Positions 26,100 to 34,955 are shown, counted from the stretch's first letter. The stretch: DNA of 64,000 nucleotides from JAYRSJ01 sp041920215 (GCA_041920215.1 JAYRSJ010000011.1:1-64000), one strand, 5' to 3'. The notes: generated from the letters alone by a model not told the origin. Program-made: numbers and translations.

Positions 26100-27773
26100 C
26101 TATTGCTGGGCCTGCGAGCGGCCCTGGGCCTCGCCGCGGCCACGCCGTTCGTCCTTGTTGCTCTCCCGGGTCGGCTCCCTGGTTTCCCTGGGCGGATCGG
26201 GTCTGAACAACCGGACCGAGCCGTTGGGCGGCTCGACGCTGCGCTCCTGCGCGCCGCGCTGGCCGGCCTCGCGCTGCTGGGGTGGCTGAGGCATCGGCTG
26301 CGGGCCTACTGCGCGATTCCAGCCCGGTGAGGGCGGCGCAGCCGGAGCCAGCTGCGGTGCTTGGGGCGCTAGGGGCGGCTGGGGCCGCTGAGGTCCTTGG
26401 CCGGGACGCCACTCACGCTGCCCCTCGTCGCGGCGCCCGTCATTCCGATCACGGCCCCGGTCCTCGCGCCGATCAATGCGGCGTTCGTCGCGCCCCTCGT
26501 CACGGCGAGCATCGCGCCATTCATCACGCCGCCCCTCAACACGTTCGTCGCGGCGTTCCACACGGGGCTCTCCGCGCCAGTCCGGTCGCGGCACCTTCAA
26601 GAGGCGATCTTCCTCGCGCCGCGGCGGGCGCCAGCCGGGGCTGGGGCGATAGATAGGCGTGTAATGCTCATGCGGGCGCAGCGGGCGCCAGCCCGGACGT
26701 GGCGGCGGCGGACGCTTGCCACCGATATGGATGCCCAGGCTGAGGCCGGGACTCCCCCCCCAGGCCACCGCGGCCGGCGCATAGATCGGACGCTGGCGAT
26801 GCGCACCCGGCGCCCAGCACCAACGGCCCCGCACCATCACCCAGCGTCCATAGTGGAAGGGGGCAAAGCCCCAGGGCATGGCATCGACCCAGGTCCAACC
26901 CCAGCGCAGCGACCAGACCCAGCGACCCTCGCGGAAGGGTGCCCAGCCGACCGACACCTGGTGCGGAATCCACAGCGTTCCGTACTCCTCGTCCCTGTCC
27001 CAGCGGCCGTGGCGGTCCAGTTCCTCGGCGCCGGTCAGCTCGGGAGAGACATGGCGCCAGGCCTCGGGCTCGCGGTCCAGAGCGTCGCGCTGGCTCTGCA
27101 GCCAGCGGTCGAACTCATCATGCTGCAGCGGCTGGCGTTCGGCCCGGGCCTCGCCCTGGCTGAACCAGAACTCGCCCTGCTCGCCTGCCCCCAGCCACAC
27201 CGGCTCGGCCGCAGCGCCGCGCGCCTCGTAGCGCAGCCGGCCGGCCCAGGTGGTGGCGCGGCTGCCACGCCCCAGCTGGTCGATGCGGTAGCGTCCCACC
27301 GACTCGGGTATCAGTCGCCCCTCCTCGGTCAGCAGCCGGTAGTCGTCCACCTGGGAGGGATGGCGCAGCAGCAGGGCCAGGCTGCCGCGCTGCAGACGCA
27401 GCGCCACCCGTTCATCGTCCATCGCCTCGATATCGAGTTCGCTGCCACCATCCAGCCAGATCGAGCTGGAGCCTATGCGCAGATGCAGGCGGGCCTCGGC
27501 ATCGCTGCGCAGCCGGTCGCCCTCGGCAATGGTCTGGTTGCGGGCCAGCGGGGTCCAGCCACGCTCCTCGGGGTCGTAGAGCCAGGCCTGGCCGCTGAGT
27601 TCGGCGATGCGGCCGGCGCGGCCCTGCTCGTCGACGATCTCATCGGCCCGGGCGCCGCCGGCCAAGCCGCCGGTCAGGGCCAGCAGCGTGGCCAGCAGCA
27701 GCCATAGGCGATGCCCCGGAATCATTGCCATCCACATGCGCATGCGCGTCTCCTGCTTCGAATGGACGCTCAA
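26100..27773 (-). CDS. FecR/DUF6600-type exported protein with Arg/Asp-rich region
   Basis: This 557-residue protein has a signal peptide (hydrophobic LWLLLATLLALTGGLAGG, ending near residue 43). A FecR-like beta domain follows (about 50-150, GRIAELSGQAWLYDPEERGW, AEGDRLRSDAEARLHLRIGS). A Trp-rich DUF6600-like block (about 265-360) holds repeats such as HQVSVGWAPFREGRWVW and WGFAPFHYGRWVMVRGRWCW. From about 400 to 475 the chain is almost only R, D, E and W (for example RRDERVEGRRDEWRD), then Pro/Gln-rich to the end. Family members are envelope proteins of unknown function. The start could be MRMWMAMIPG at 27743 rather than 27773. Confidence 0.75.
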   Translation of the reverse strand: MSVHSKQETRMRMWMAMIPGHRLWLLLATLLALTGGLAGGARADEIVDEQGRAGRIAELSGQAWLYDPEERGWTPLARNQTIAEGDRLRSDAEARLHLRIGSSSIWLDGGSELDIEAMDDERVALRLQRGSLALLLRHPSQVDDYRLLTEEGRLIPESVGRYRIDQLGRGSRATTWAGRLRYEARGAAAEPVWLGAGEQGEFWFSQGEARAERQPLQHDEFDRWLQSQRDALDREPEAWRHVSPELTGAEELDRHGRWDRDEEYGTLWIPHQVSVGWAPFREGRWVWSLRWGWTWVDAMPWGFAPFHYGRWVMVRGRWCWAPGAHRQRPIYAPAAVAWGGSPGLSLGIHIGGKRPPPPRPGWRPLRPHEHYTPIYRPSPGWRPPRREEDRLLKVPRPDWRGEPRVERRDERVEGRRDEWRDARRDEGRDERRIDRREDRGRDRNDGRRDEGQREWRPGQGPQRPQPPLAPQAPQLAPAAPPSPGWNRAVGPQPMPQPPQQREAGQRGAQERSVEPPNGSVRLFRPDPPRETREPTRESNKDERRGRGEAQGRSQAQQ

Positions 27774-27826
27774 CGCCGCGGACCGCAGGCGCGGTGACCG
27801 GCTTTACACAAATTTGCCGCCCGGCC

Positions 27827-28363
27827 TCAATCGTCGGCGGCCGGGTCGAGCTCGGGAAACAGCACCGAGGTGTAGCCGAAACGGCTGAAGTCCTTGACCC
27901 GCATCGGGTAGAGCACGCCGTCCAGATGGTCGCACTCATGCTGGACCACGCGGGCATGGAAGCCCTCGGCCTCGCGCTCCAGCGGCCGGCCGTCCAGATC
28001 GAAGCCGCGATAGCGTATGCGGCGGTAACGCGGCACCACGCCGCGCAGCCCCGGCACCGAGAGGCAGCCCTCCCAGCCCTCCTGCAGCGCATCGTCCAGC
28101 GGCGTGATCTCGGGGTTGAGCAGCACGGTGGCAGGCACGGGCGGGGCGTCCGGGTAGCGCGCGATGCGCTCGTAGCCAAAGATCACCAGGCGCAGGTCGA
28201 CGCCGATCTGCGGCGCGGCCAGGCCGGCACCCTGGGCCGCCTTCATGGTGTCGAACATATCGGCCACCAGCTCACGCAGCGCGGGCGTGCCGAAGGCCTG
28301 CACCGGCTGCGCCACCCGCAGCAGCCGCGCATCGCCCATCTTCAGGATCTCATGTACCGCCAT
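27827..28363 (-). CDS. def: Peptide deformylase
   Basis: This metalloenzyme of 178 residues removes the formyl group from nascent N-termini. All three motifs are intact: motif I GAGLAAPQIG, motif II EGCLSVPG (Cys ligand), motif III QHECDHLDG (two His ligands and catalytic Glu). Length and N-terminus (MAVHEILKMGDARLLRVA) match the type found as a second, stand-alone deformylase in Burkholderiales, since no fmt gene is nearby; a main copy beside fmt elsewhere is expected but not seen. It is divergent from the MBL-fold gene. Confidence 0.94.
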   Translation of the reverse strand: MAVHEILKMGDARLLRVAQPVQAFGTPALRELVADMFDTMKAAQGAGLAAPQIGVDLRLVIFGYERIARYPDAPPVPATVLLNPEITPLDDALQEGWEGCLSVPGLRGVVPRYRRIRYRGFDLDGRPLEREAEGFHARVVQHECDHLDGVLYPMRVKDFSRFGYTSVLFPELDPAADD

Positions 28364-28413
28364 CGAAAGCCTCTTCAGCTATGGTTGGGCCGCATTCTAT
28401 GGAGACTCCCCCA

Positions 28414-29388
28414 ATGACCCTGCCGGCCTTCATGCAAGACCTCGGCGATGGCATCTATGCCATCGACACCGCCTTCCAGCGCGACCATTTCGATGCCGCC
28501 TATCTGATCGTCGAGCAGGGGCATGCGGCCTTCGTCGACTGCGGCACCAACCACGCCGTCCCGCGCCTGCTCGCGGCCCTGGCGGCGCTGGGCCTGACGC
28601 CCGCGGCGGTCGACTGGCTGATCCCCACCCATGTGCATCTGGACCATGCGGGCGGCGCCGGCTTGCTGATGCAGGCCCTGCCCCAGGCTCGCCTGCTGGT
28701 GCACCCGCGTGGTGCGCGCCATCTGGTCGATCCCAGCGCGCTCTACCAGGGGGCGCTGGCCGTCTACGGTGAGGCCGAGATGCAGCGCTCCTATGGCACG
28801 CTGCTGGGCGTGCCGGAACAGCGGGTGCAAAGCAGCCAGGACGGTCAGCACATCCTGCTGGCCGGGCGCGAGCTGCTGCTGCTGGACACACCCGGCCACG
28901 CCCGTCACCACCACTGCGTCTGGGATGCGCGCAGCGGCGGCTGGTTCACCGGCGACACCTTCGGCCTGTCCTACCGCGAATTTGACGCGCCCGACGGGCG
29001 GCCCTGGCTGCTGCCCACCAGCACGCCGGTGCAGTTCGAGCCCGAGGCACTGAAGGCCTCGGTCGCCCGACTGCTGAACGTCCAGCCGCGCGCCATGTTC
29101 CTGACCCATTTCGGCCGCATTGGCCGGGACGCGACGGAAGTACGGGCACTGGCGCAAAGCCTGCTGACCCTGGTCGATGCGATGGTGGCCGCTGCGTTGG
29201 CCGCCCAGGGTCAGCCGGATCGGCATGCAGCCCTAAGGGCTGCCTTGCTGCAGCTCTACCAGGACAGTGCCCGCCGGCATGGCAGCCCGCTGAGCCCGGC
29301 GCAGATGGCCGCGCTGCTGGCGATGGATGTGGAGCTCAATGCCCAGGGTCTGGGCATCTGGCTGGACAAAAGAACAACGGCCGCCTGA
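28414..29388 (+). CDS. MBL-fold metallo-hydrolase
   Basis: The 324-residue protein has the metallo-beta-lactamase fold: the metal motif THVHLDHAGGAG (HxHxDH) near residue 72, LLDTPGHARHHHCVW with the next His, and FTGDTFG with the bridging Asp. A helical C-terminal extension (about 220-324) follows. Relatives are hydrolases of unknown substrate in Burkholderiales. The start at 28414 has GGAG nine bases upstream; in-frame ATGs at 28381 and 28399 are alternatives. Its stop codon lies inside the hairpin that terminates the converging PEP-CTERM gene. Confidence 0.82.
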   Translation: MTLPAFMQDLGDGIYAIDTAFQRDHFDAAYLIVEQGHAAFVDCGTNHAVPRLLAALAALGLTPAAVDWLIPTHVHLDHAGGAGLLMQALPQARLLVHPRGARHLVDPSALYQGALAVYGEAEMQRSYGTLLGVPEQRVQSSQDGQHILLAGRELLLLDTPGHARHHHCVWDARSGGWFTGDTFGLSYREFDAPDGRPWLLPTSTPVQFEPEALKASVARLLNVQPRAMFLTHFGRIGRDATEVRALAQSLLTLVDAMVAAALAAQGQPDRHAALRAALLQLYQDSARRHGSPLSPAQMAALLAMDVELNAQGLGIWLDKRTTAA

Positions 29389-29404
29389 ACATCAGGCGGC
29401 CGTT
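29376..29404. terminator. Hairpin shared by the MBL gene end and the PEP-CTERM gene
   Basis: A perfect 13-bp stem (29376-29388 with 29392-29404) has a 3-base loop and includes the MBL stop codon TGA at 29386-29388. On the minus strand it is followed by TGTTCTTTTG, so it most likely terminates the PEP-CTERM transcript 34 bases after its stop. It may also stop the plus-strand MBL transcript. Confidence 0.8.
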
Positions 29405-29437
29405 GGGCGCGATCGCTCGCTCAGTGCCTGGCGGCGA

Positions 29438-30064
29438 TCAACGAGCGCTGCGACGGCGCAGGCCGGCAACGCCCAGCAGACCCAGGGCCACCAGGGCCAG
29501 CGAAGCCGGCTCAGGCACGCGGTTGCTATTGGCCAGCTCGTAGTACAGATTGCCGTTCCAGGTACGCGGCGTGAAGGTGGCGCCGAAATTGCCGTCCTTG
29601 CCCACGCCGGTCGTCAGGGTCAGATCCGCGTTCGAGTAGGTATTGGCGCCATTGGTGTAGGACAGCAGGCGATCGCAGCAGCTGTTGTCCCAGGTCACGT
29701 AGATGCCATAGCTGCTGTTTGCGTTCAGCAGGAAGTCGCTGACATCGACCAGGGTTTCGCTGCCTTCGGCGGCGACGCTGCTCACCAGGGTGGTAGACAC
29801 CTTGGTCCAGGCGGCGGCATTCGACTCCACGCCCACATAGGAGCCATTGGTGATCCAGACATCGAAGTTGCCCGGGCCCGAGAAGGCTTCGACATTGAGG
29901 CCCAACGACGTGATGCTGAGTGCATTGGCGCCGATGCTCAGGTCAAACATATTGCCGACCTGCGAGTTGCCGCCAGCGAAGGTGGTGGTGACGACACCGG
30001 CCGAGGCCGATGCTGCCAGGGCGGAGACGATCAGGGCGGCCAGGGCGTTACGCATCTTCTTCAT
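29438..30064 (-). CDS. PEP-CTERM sorting domain-containing exported protein
   Basis: The 208-residue protein has a signal peptide (MKKMRNALAALIVSALAASA) and a beta-rich body with an FDVWITNGSYVGVE segment. Its C-terminal PEP-CTERM tail has VPEPASLA, a hydrophobic helix and LRRRSAR. It is expected to be processed by an exosortase not encoded here. The start at 30064 has GGTGA five bases upstream, while the longer start at 30076 has none. A sigma-54-like -24/-12 element is 36-52 bases upstream. No sequence relation to the other PEP-CTERM protein beyond the tail was evident. Confidence 0.87.
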   Translation of the reverse strand: MKKMRNALAALIVSALAASASAGVVTTTFAGGNSQVGNMFDLSIGANALSITSLGLNVEAFSGPGNFDVWITNGSYVGVESNAAAWTKVSTTLVSSVAAEGSETLVDVSDFLLNANSSYGIYVTWDNSCCDRLLSYTNGANTYSNADLTLTTGVGKDGNFGATFTPRTWNGNLYYELANSNRVPEPASLALVALGLLGVAGLRRRSAR

Positions 30065-30099
30065 GAATTTCACCATTCAAACTAGGGATGCGACTCATA

Positions 30100-30116
30100 G
30101 GCAAGAGCTGGGCCAG
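30100..30116 (-). promoter_or_regulatory. Candidate sigma-54 (-24/-12) promoter for the PEP-CTERM gene
   Basis: The minus strand reads CTGGCCCAGCTCTTGCC: the invariant GG and GC dinucleotides are exactly 10 bases apart and 13 of 15 key positions fit TGGCAC-N5-TTGC(A/T) or its flanks loosely (two mismatches). The implied start site is about 25 bases before the ATG. Sigma-54 control of PEP-CTERM genes by the PrsK/PrsR system has been described in other bacteria; the regulator here is unknown. Confidence 0.5.
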
Positions 30117-30198
30117 ATCTAAAAAACTCTTTCCCATCAATTACTTAAGAAAATTCCCTAAATTTCAACGATGAAATTGTCAAGAAATCCGACAGCCC

Positions 30199-31716
30199 TC
30201 AATCATCCAGTCCCAGCTCCTGGATCTTGCGGGTGATGGTGTTGCGGCCTATGCCCAGCTTCTGAGCAGCCTCGATGCGGCGGCCGCGGGTGACGTCCAG
30301 CGCGGTCAGTATCAGGCTGGCTTCGAAGCGCCGCGTCAGCAACTCCCAGACCTCGACCTCGCCGGCCAGCAGCAGGCGGCGCGCCTCCCGGGCCATCTCG
30401 GCCACCCAGGCATCGGGGCCGGCCATCGAAGCCGGCCCGATTTCGCCCGGGACGGCAGCGGCGCCGGCGGCCGGCAGCGCGCCCCCGAGGGGGCCTCCCG
30501 GCAGCGGCGCCGCGCTGCTGGCAGCCAGCGGCGACGGCAGCGCCGCGGCGGTGCTGGTGGCGGTGTTGAGCAACTCCTGTGGCAGGTCCTTGGGCTCGAT
30601 CACCTGGCTGGGCGCCATCACGCTGAGCCAGTGGCAGACATTTTCCAGCTGGCGCACATTGCCGGGGAAGTCGAAACCGACCAGGCGGGTCAGCGCCGCA
30701 TCCGACAGGCGCTTGGGCTCCACGCCCAACTCGGTGGCACTGCGCTGCAGGAAGTAGCGCGCCAGCACCGGGATGTCCTCGCGACGCTCGCGCAGCGCCG
30801 GCAGGCGCAAGCGGATCACATTCAGGCGGTGGAACAGATCCTCGCGGAAGGCGCCGTGGCGCACCCGCTCCTCCAGATTCTGGTGGGTGGCAGCGATCAC
30901 CCGCACATTGCTGCGCAGCGGGCTGTGGCCGCCGACCCGGTAGAACTGGCCGTCCGACAGGACGCGCAGCAAGCGCGTTTGCAGATCTAGCGGCATATCG
31001 CCGATCTCGTCCAGGAACAGGGTGCCGCCATCGGCCTGCTCGAAGCGCCCCCGGCGGGTCGCCTGGGCACCGGTGAAGGCGCCGCGCTCATGGCCGAACA
31101 GCTCGCTCTCCAGCAGATCCTTGGGGATGGCCGCGGTATTGATCGCGACAAACGGTCCCTCGGAGCGAGGGCTGTGCTTGTGCAGCGCGCGCGCCACCAG
31201 CTCCTTGCCCGAGCCGGACTCGCCGGTGATCAGCACCGTCACATGGCTTTGTGCCAGCCGGCCGATGGCGCGGAACACGTCCTGCATCGCCGGCGCCTGG
31301 CCCAGCATCTCGGGCACTTGCGCGGCGGCCTCCTCGGCCACCGCCTCGCGCTCGCTCTCCTCCTGCGCGCGACGTATCAGTTCGACTGCGCGCGACAGGT
31401 CGAAGGGCTTGGGCAGGTACTCGAAGGCGCCGCCCTGGAAGGCCGAGACCGCGCTGTCCAGATCGGAGTAGGCGGTCATGATGATGACCGGCAGCTGGGG
31501 CAGACGGGCCTTGACCTTGGCCAGCAGGTCCAGACCCGAACCGCCGGGCATGCGGATATCCGAGACCAGCACCTGGGGCGTGTCACCCTCGTCCAGCGCC
31601 GCCAGCAGATCGCGCGCATTGCTGAAGGCGCGCACCGGCAGCCCCTCGCGGGCCAGCGCCTTTTCTAGCACGAAGCGGATCGAGTGGTCGTCGTCAACAA
31701 TCCAGATGGATTTCAT
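30199..31716 (-). CDS. ntrC: Nitrogen regulation response regulator NtrC (NR-I)
   Basis: This 505-residue sigma-54 activator has a receiver domain at 1-120 with phosphoacceptor in VLVSDIRMPGGSG. The AAA+ domain has Walker A GESGSGKE, the sigma-54-contacting GAFTGA loop and Walker B-like GTLFLDEIGDMP. A Fis-type HTH at the C-terminus (AAQKLGIGRNTITRKIQEL) binds DNA. A Pro/Ala/Gly-rich linker of about 50 residues before the HTH is longer than in enteric NtrC. It lies 44 bases downstream of ntrB in a glnA-(DUF4124)-ntrB-ntrC array and probably activates the sigma-54 promoter of glnA. Confidence 0.96.
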   Translation of the reverse strand: MKSIWIVDDDHSIRFVLEKALAREGLPVRAFSNARDLLAALDEGDTPQVLVSDIRMPGGSGLDLLAKVKARLPQLPVIIMTAYSDLDSAVSAFQGGAFEYLPKPFDLSRAVELIRRAQEESEREAVAEEAAAQVPEMLGQAPAMQDVFRAIGRLAQSHVTVLITGESGSGKELVARALHKHSPRSEGPFVAINTAAIPKDLLESELFGHERGAFTGAQATRRGRFEQADGGTLFLDEIGDMPLDLQTRLLRVLSDGQFYRVGGHSPLRSNVRVIAATHQNLEERVRHGAFREDLFHRLNVIRLRLPALRERREDIPVLARYFLQRSATELGVEPKRLSDAALTRLVGFDFPGNVRQLENVCHWLSVMAPSQVIEPKDLPQELLNTATSTAAALPSPLAASSAAPLPGGPLGGALPAAGAAAVPGEIGPASMAGPDAWVAEMAREARRLLLAGEVEVWELLTRRFEASLILTALDVTRGRRIEAAQKLGIGRNTITRKIQELGLDD

Positions 31717-31760
31717 TCAGCTTGTCCTGCAGGCCCTCTGCCCATCGATCGCTTCGATCG

Positions 31761-32861
31761 TCAGGGCAGCGGCAAGGTGATACGGAAATCGGTCCGGCCG
31801 GGTTCGCTATCGCAATCGATCATGCCCTGGTGCTGTTGCACGATGGTCTGCGAGAGCGTGAGTCCGAGGCCGGTGCCGCCTTCGCGCCCCGACACCAGGG
31901 GGTAGAAGATGCGATCACGGATGTCCTCGGGCACGCCCGGGCCGTTGTCCTGCACATGCAATTCCAGTGCCAAGCGCCAGCGCTGCTTACCAATCGTCAC
32001 CTGGCGGGCCACCCGGGTCTGCAGCACGATGCGCGCACCGCCGGCGGCGAGGCGCGGCGCCAGCATCTGGGCCGCGTTCTGCACGATGTTCAGCACCGCC
32101 TGGATCAGCGCCTCGCGGTCGCCACGGAAGTCGGGCAGCGAGGTGTCGTAGTCGCGCAGCACCGTCAGGCCGCGCGGGTACTCGGCCAGTACCACCGAGC
32201 GCACCCGTTCGCAGATCTCGTGGATATTGACATCCACCACCACCTGGGCGCGCCGGTGTGGGGCCAGCAGCCGGTCGACCAGCACCTGCAGCCGGTCGGC
32301 CTCGTGCACGATCACCTGGGTGTACTCGGCCAACTCGTCCCAGCGCTCGCCACCCTGCAGCTCCAGCGCCAGCAGCTGAGCCGCACCGCGTATGCCGCCC
32401 AGCGGGTTCTTGATCTCATGGGCCAGATTGCGCACCAGCTCCTTGGTCGCCTGCACCTGGTCAAGACTGCGCTCGTCGCGGTCCTGACGCGCCTGCTGCG
32501 CGTTCTCGATCAGCTCCACCAGCACCTGACCGGGCGTGTCGCTCTGGCTGACGATCACATGCACGGGCAGCAGGTCTTCATGCGGGCGGGCGCCGCGGCG
32601 CAGCAAGGCGTCGAAGCGGCTGCTGGAGTAGGCGTTGCGCGCCACCGCGTCCATGGTCTCGCGCAGCCGGCCGGTGTCGGCGAACCAGTCGAACAGCTGG
32701 GCGCCCTGCACCGCGCGCCGCGACAGCCGCATCTGGTCCTCGAAGGCGGTGTTGGCGAACACGCATTCGCCGCTGGCGCGTACCACGGCCACCATCGTGG
32801 CCAGCAGGTCGAACGCCTCGAAGCCGGTCGGGGCCGGCGGCGGATATGAGCTTGCGGTCAT
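31761..32861 (-). CDS. ntrB: Nitrogen regulation sensor histidine kinase NtrB (NR-II)
   Basis: This 366-residue cytoplasmic kinase has an N-terminal PAS domain (about 14-120, TMVAVVRASGECVFANTAFE), a dimerisation/phosphoacceptor helix with NLAHEIKNPLGGIRGAAQLL (His of the H-box) and an ATPase domain with the N box VLNIVQNAAQML and G boxes DNGPGVPED and GTGLGLTLSQ. Together with PII protein it phosphorylates or dephosphorylates NtrC according to nitrogen status. It is soluble, with no membrane helices, as in the NtrB family, and is directly followed by ntrC. Confidence 0.95.
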   Translation of the reverse strand: MTASSYPPPAPTGFEAFDLLATMVAVVRASGECVFANTAFEDQMRLSRRAVQGAQLFDWFADTGRLRETMDAVARNAYSSSRFDALLRRGARPHEDLLPVHVIVSQSDTPGQVLVELIENAQQARQDRDERSLDQVQATKELVRNLAHEIKNPLGGIRGAAQLLALELQGGERWDELAEYTQVIVHEADRLQVLVDRLLAPHRRAQVVVDVNIHEICERVRSVVLAEYPRGLTVLRDYDTSLPDFRGDREALIQAVLNIVQNAAQMLAPRLAAGGARIVLQTRVARQVTIGKQRWRLALELHVQDNGPGVPEDIRDRIFYPLVSGREGGTGLGLTLSQTIVQQHQGMIDCDSEPGRTDFRITLPLP

Positions 32862-32915
32862 GGTCCTTGCTCTCGCAGACAGGCGTCGCGAGCGATCAGG
32901 CCAGGGCCGCCACCC

Positions 32916-33428
32916 TCAGGGCAGCTTGCTGATCTCGCGCTTGAGTGCCTGGATATCGTTTTCCTGCCGGGCGATGCTGGCCTTGAGCTCGGCGACCCGG
33001 TCCAGATAGCGCTGGTAGTTGCGCTCGTCGCCACGCCGCTCGGGGTTGCCGCCGGCATACTCCTGCTGCAGCGCGGCAAGCCGCTGCTCGCTCTCGCGCA
33101 GCTCGGTCTCGAGCACGCGACGGCGTTCGCTGTCGCGGCTGCGCTGCTGGCTGGGGTCCACACGGGCGCTTCCATCAGCGGGTCGGGTGGCCGCGGCAGG
33201 GGCGGGCCCTGAGGCTGCGCTGCGCACCCTGGCAGGCGCCTGCAGAATCGTGATCGGCGTGCCTTCTATCGTACGACAGCCCTTTTCCTGCGCCTCCTTG
33301 GCACTGATCGCATCGGTGTAGAGCACCGGCGGGCCTGGGCAGCGATAGACGGTGGACTGCGCCAGCGCCGGGGCGGCGAGCACGGACAGGACGGCGGGCA
33401 GCAGCAACAGGACGCGGGGTTTCAGCAT
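32916..33428 (-). CDS. DUF4124-type exported protein with coiled coil
   Basis: The 170-residue protein has a Sec signal peptide (MLKPRVLLLLPAVLSVLAAP) followed by a DUF4124-like motif (TVYRCPGPPVLYTDAISAKEA with two Cys), then an Ala/Pro-rich spacer and a C-terminal coiled coil (about residues 95-165, rich in E, R, L and Q). Its role is unknown. It sits between glnA and ntrB in the same orientation, a position often held by such a protein in Burkholderiales. A terminator precedes it, so it may start its own transcript with ntrBC. The start at 33428 gives the signal peptide. Confidence 0.78.
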   Translation of the reverse strand: MLKPRVLLLLPAVLSVLAAPALAQSTVYRCPGPPVLYTDAISAKEAQEKGCRTIEGTPITILQAPARVRSAASGPAPAAATRPADGSARVDPSQQRSRDSERRRVLETELRESEQRLAALQQEYAGGNPERRGDERNYQRYLDRVAELKASIARQENDIQALKREISKLP

Positions 33429-33457
33429 GGGGCGATTGTGGCCCAAGGCGGCCGCCG

Positions 33458-33487
33458 GAAAAACAAAGGGACGGCTCGCGCCGTCCC
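33458..33487 (-). terminator. Rho-independent terminator of glnA
   Basis: An 8-bp GC-rich stem (GGGACGGC at 33468-33475, pairing with 33480-33487, loop TCGC) is followed on the minus strand by TTTGTTTTT. It lies about 52 bases past the glnA stop. It would end most glnA transcripts before the DUF4124-ntrBC genes. Confidence 0.85.
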
Positions 33488-33539
33488 CCGCTGAGGCCGG
33501 ACAGCCGTGCGCGCCGGGCACGCAAGCTGTCCATGGCCA

Positions 33540-34955
33540 TCACAGCGCGTAGTACATGTCGTACTCGACCGGATGGGTGGCCATGCGGAAGCGGGTCACC
33601 TCCTGCATCTTCAGCTCGATATAGGCATCGATGAAGCTGTCGGTGAACACACCACCCTTGGTCAGGAAGGCACGGTCCTTGTCCAGGTACTCCAACGCCT
33701 GGTCCAGGCTGTGGCAGACGGTCGGGATCTTCGCGTCTTCTTCCGGCGGCAGGTGGTACAGGTCCTTGGTGGCAGCCTCGCCCGGGTGGATCTTGTTCTC
33801 CACGCCGTCCAGACCGGCCATCAGCAGCGCGGCGAAGCACAGATAGGGGTTGGCGCTGGGATCCGGGAAGCGGGCCTCCACGCGGCGCCCCTTGGGGTTG
33901 GCCACATAGGGGATGCGGATCGAGGCCGAGCGGTTCTTGGCCGAGTAGGCCAGCTTGACCGGGGCTTCGAAGCCGGGCACCAGGCGCTTATAGCTGTTGG
34001 TACCGGGATTGGTGATCGCGTTCAGCGCGCGGGCATGCTTGATGATGCCGCCGATGTAGTACAGCGCGAAATCGCTCAGACCGGCATAGCCATCGCCGGC
34101 GAACAGGTTCTTGCCGTCCTTCCAGACCGACTGGTGCACATGCATGCCGCTGCCGTTGTCGCCGACGATGGGCTTGGGCATGAAGGTGGCGGTCTTGCCA
34201 TAGGCATGGGCCACGTTCTGGATCACGTACTTCTGCAACTGGGTCCAGTCGGCGCGCTCGACCAGCGAGCTGAACTTGGTGCCGATCTCCATCTGGCCGG
34301 CATTGGCCACCTCATGGTGGTGCACCTCGACCGGAATGCCCAGCTGCTCGAGGATGAGGCACATTTCCGAGCGCATGTCCTGGCCGCTGTCGACCGGAGG
34401 CACCGGGAAGTAGCCGCCCTTGACGGTGGGGCGGTAGCCGCTGTTGCCGTGCTCGTACTCCTTGCCGGTGTTCCAGGCAGCCTCTTCGGACTCGATCTTG
34501 AAGAAGCAGCCCGACATATCGTTGGCCCAGCGCACCGAGTCAAAGATGAAGAACTCGGGCTCGGGGCCGAAGAAGGCGGCATCGCCCAGGCCGGAGGACT
34601 TCAGATAGGCCTCGGCACGCTTGGCCAGCGAGCGCGGATCGCGCTCATAGGCCTTGCCGTCGGCCGGATCGACCACATCGCAGGTCAGGATCAGCGTGGG
34701 CTCTTCGAAGAAGGGGTCGATATTGGCCGTGTTGGGATCGGGCATCAGCAACATGTCCGAGGCTTCGATGCCCTTCCAGCCGGCGATCGACGAGCCGTCG
34801 AAGGCATGACCCGAGCTGAACTTGTCTTCATCGAAATGGGACACCGGCACGCTGACGTGCTGCTCCTTGCCACGGGTATCGGTGAAGCGGAAGTCAACAA
34901 ACTTGACTTCGTTTTCCTTCACCATGTTCATCACGTCGGCGACGGTCTTGGCCAT
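33540..34955 (-). CDS. glnA: Type I glutamine synthetase
   Basis: GlnA makes glutamine from glutamate, ammonia and ATP, a dodecamer in the cytoplasm. The 471-residue GSI-beta type protein has FVDFRFTDTRGKEQHVSVPV near the start, KGIEASDMLLMPD, the glutamate/metal motif GPEPEFFIFD, EVHHHEVANAGQMEIG, the ATP-binding KPIVGDNGSGMHVHQS and NRSASIRIP. DLYHLPPEE near residue 398 carries the adenylylation tyrosine. The start is the ATG at 34955, with AGGAG six bases upstream; a TTG one codon earlier is not needed. A sigma-54 promoter and NtrC sites lie upstream. Confidence 0.98.
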   Translation of the reverse strand: MAKTVADVMNMVKENEVKFVDFRFTDTRGKEQHVSVPVSHFDEDKFSSGHAFDGSSIAGWKGIEASDMLLMPDPNTANIDPFFEEPTLILTCDVVDPADGKAYERDPRSLAKRAEAYLKSSGLGDAAFFGPEPEFFIFDSVRWANDMSGCFFKIESEEAAWNTGKEYEHGNSGYRPTVKGGYFPVPPVDSGQDMRSEMCLILEQLGIPVEVHHHEVANAGQMEIGTKFSSLVERADWTQLQKYVIQNVAHAYGKTATFMPKPIVGDNGSGMHVHQSVWKDGKNLFAGDGYAGLSDFALYYIGGIIKHARALNAITNPGTNSYKRLVPGFEAPVKLAYSAKNRSASIRIPYVANPKGRRVEARFPDPSANPYLCFAALLMAGLDGVENKIHPGEAATKDLYHLPPEEDAKIPTVCHSLDQALEYLDKDRAFLTKGGVFTDSFIDAYIELKMQEVTRFRMATHPVEYDMYYAL

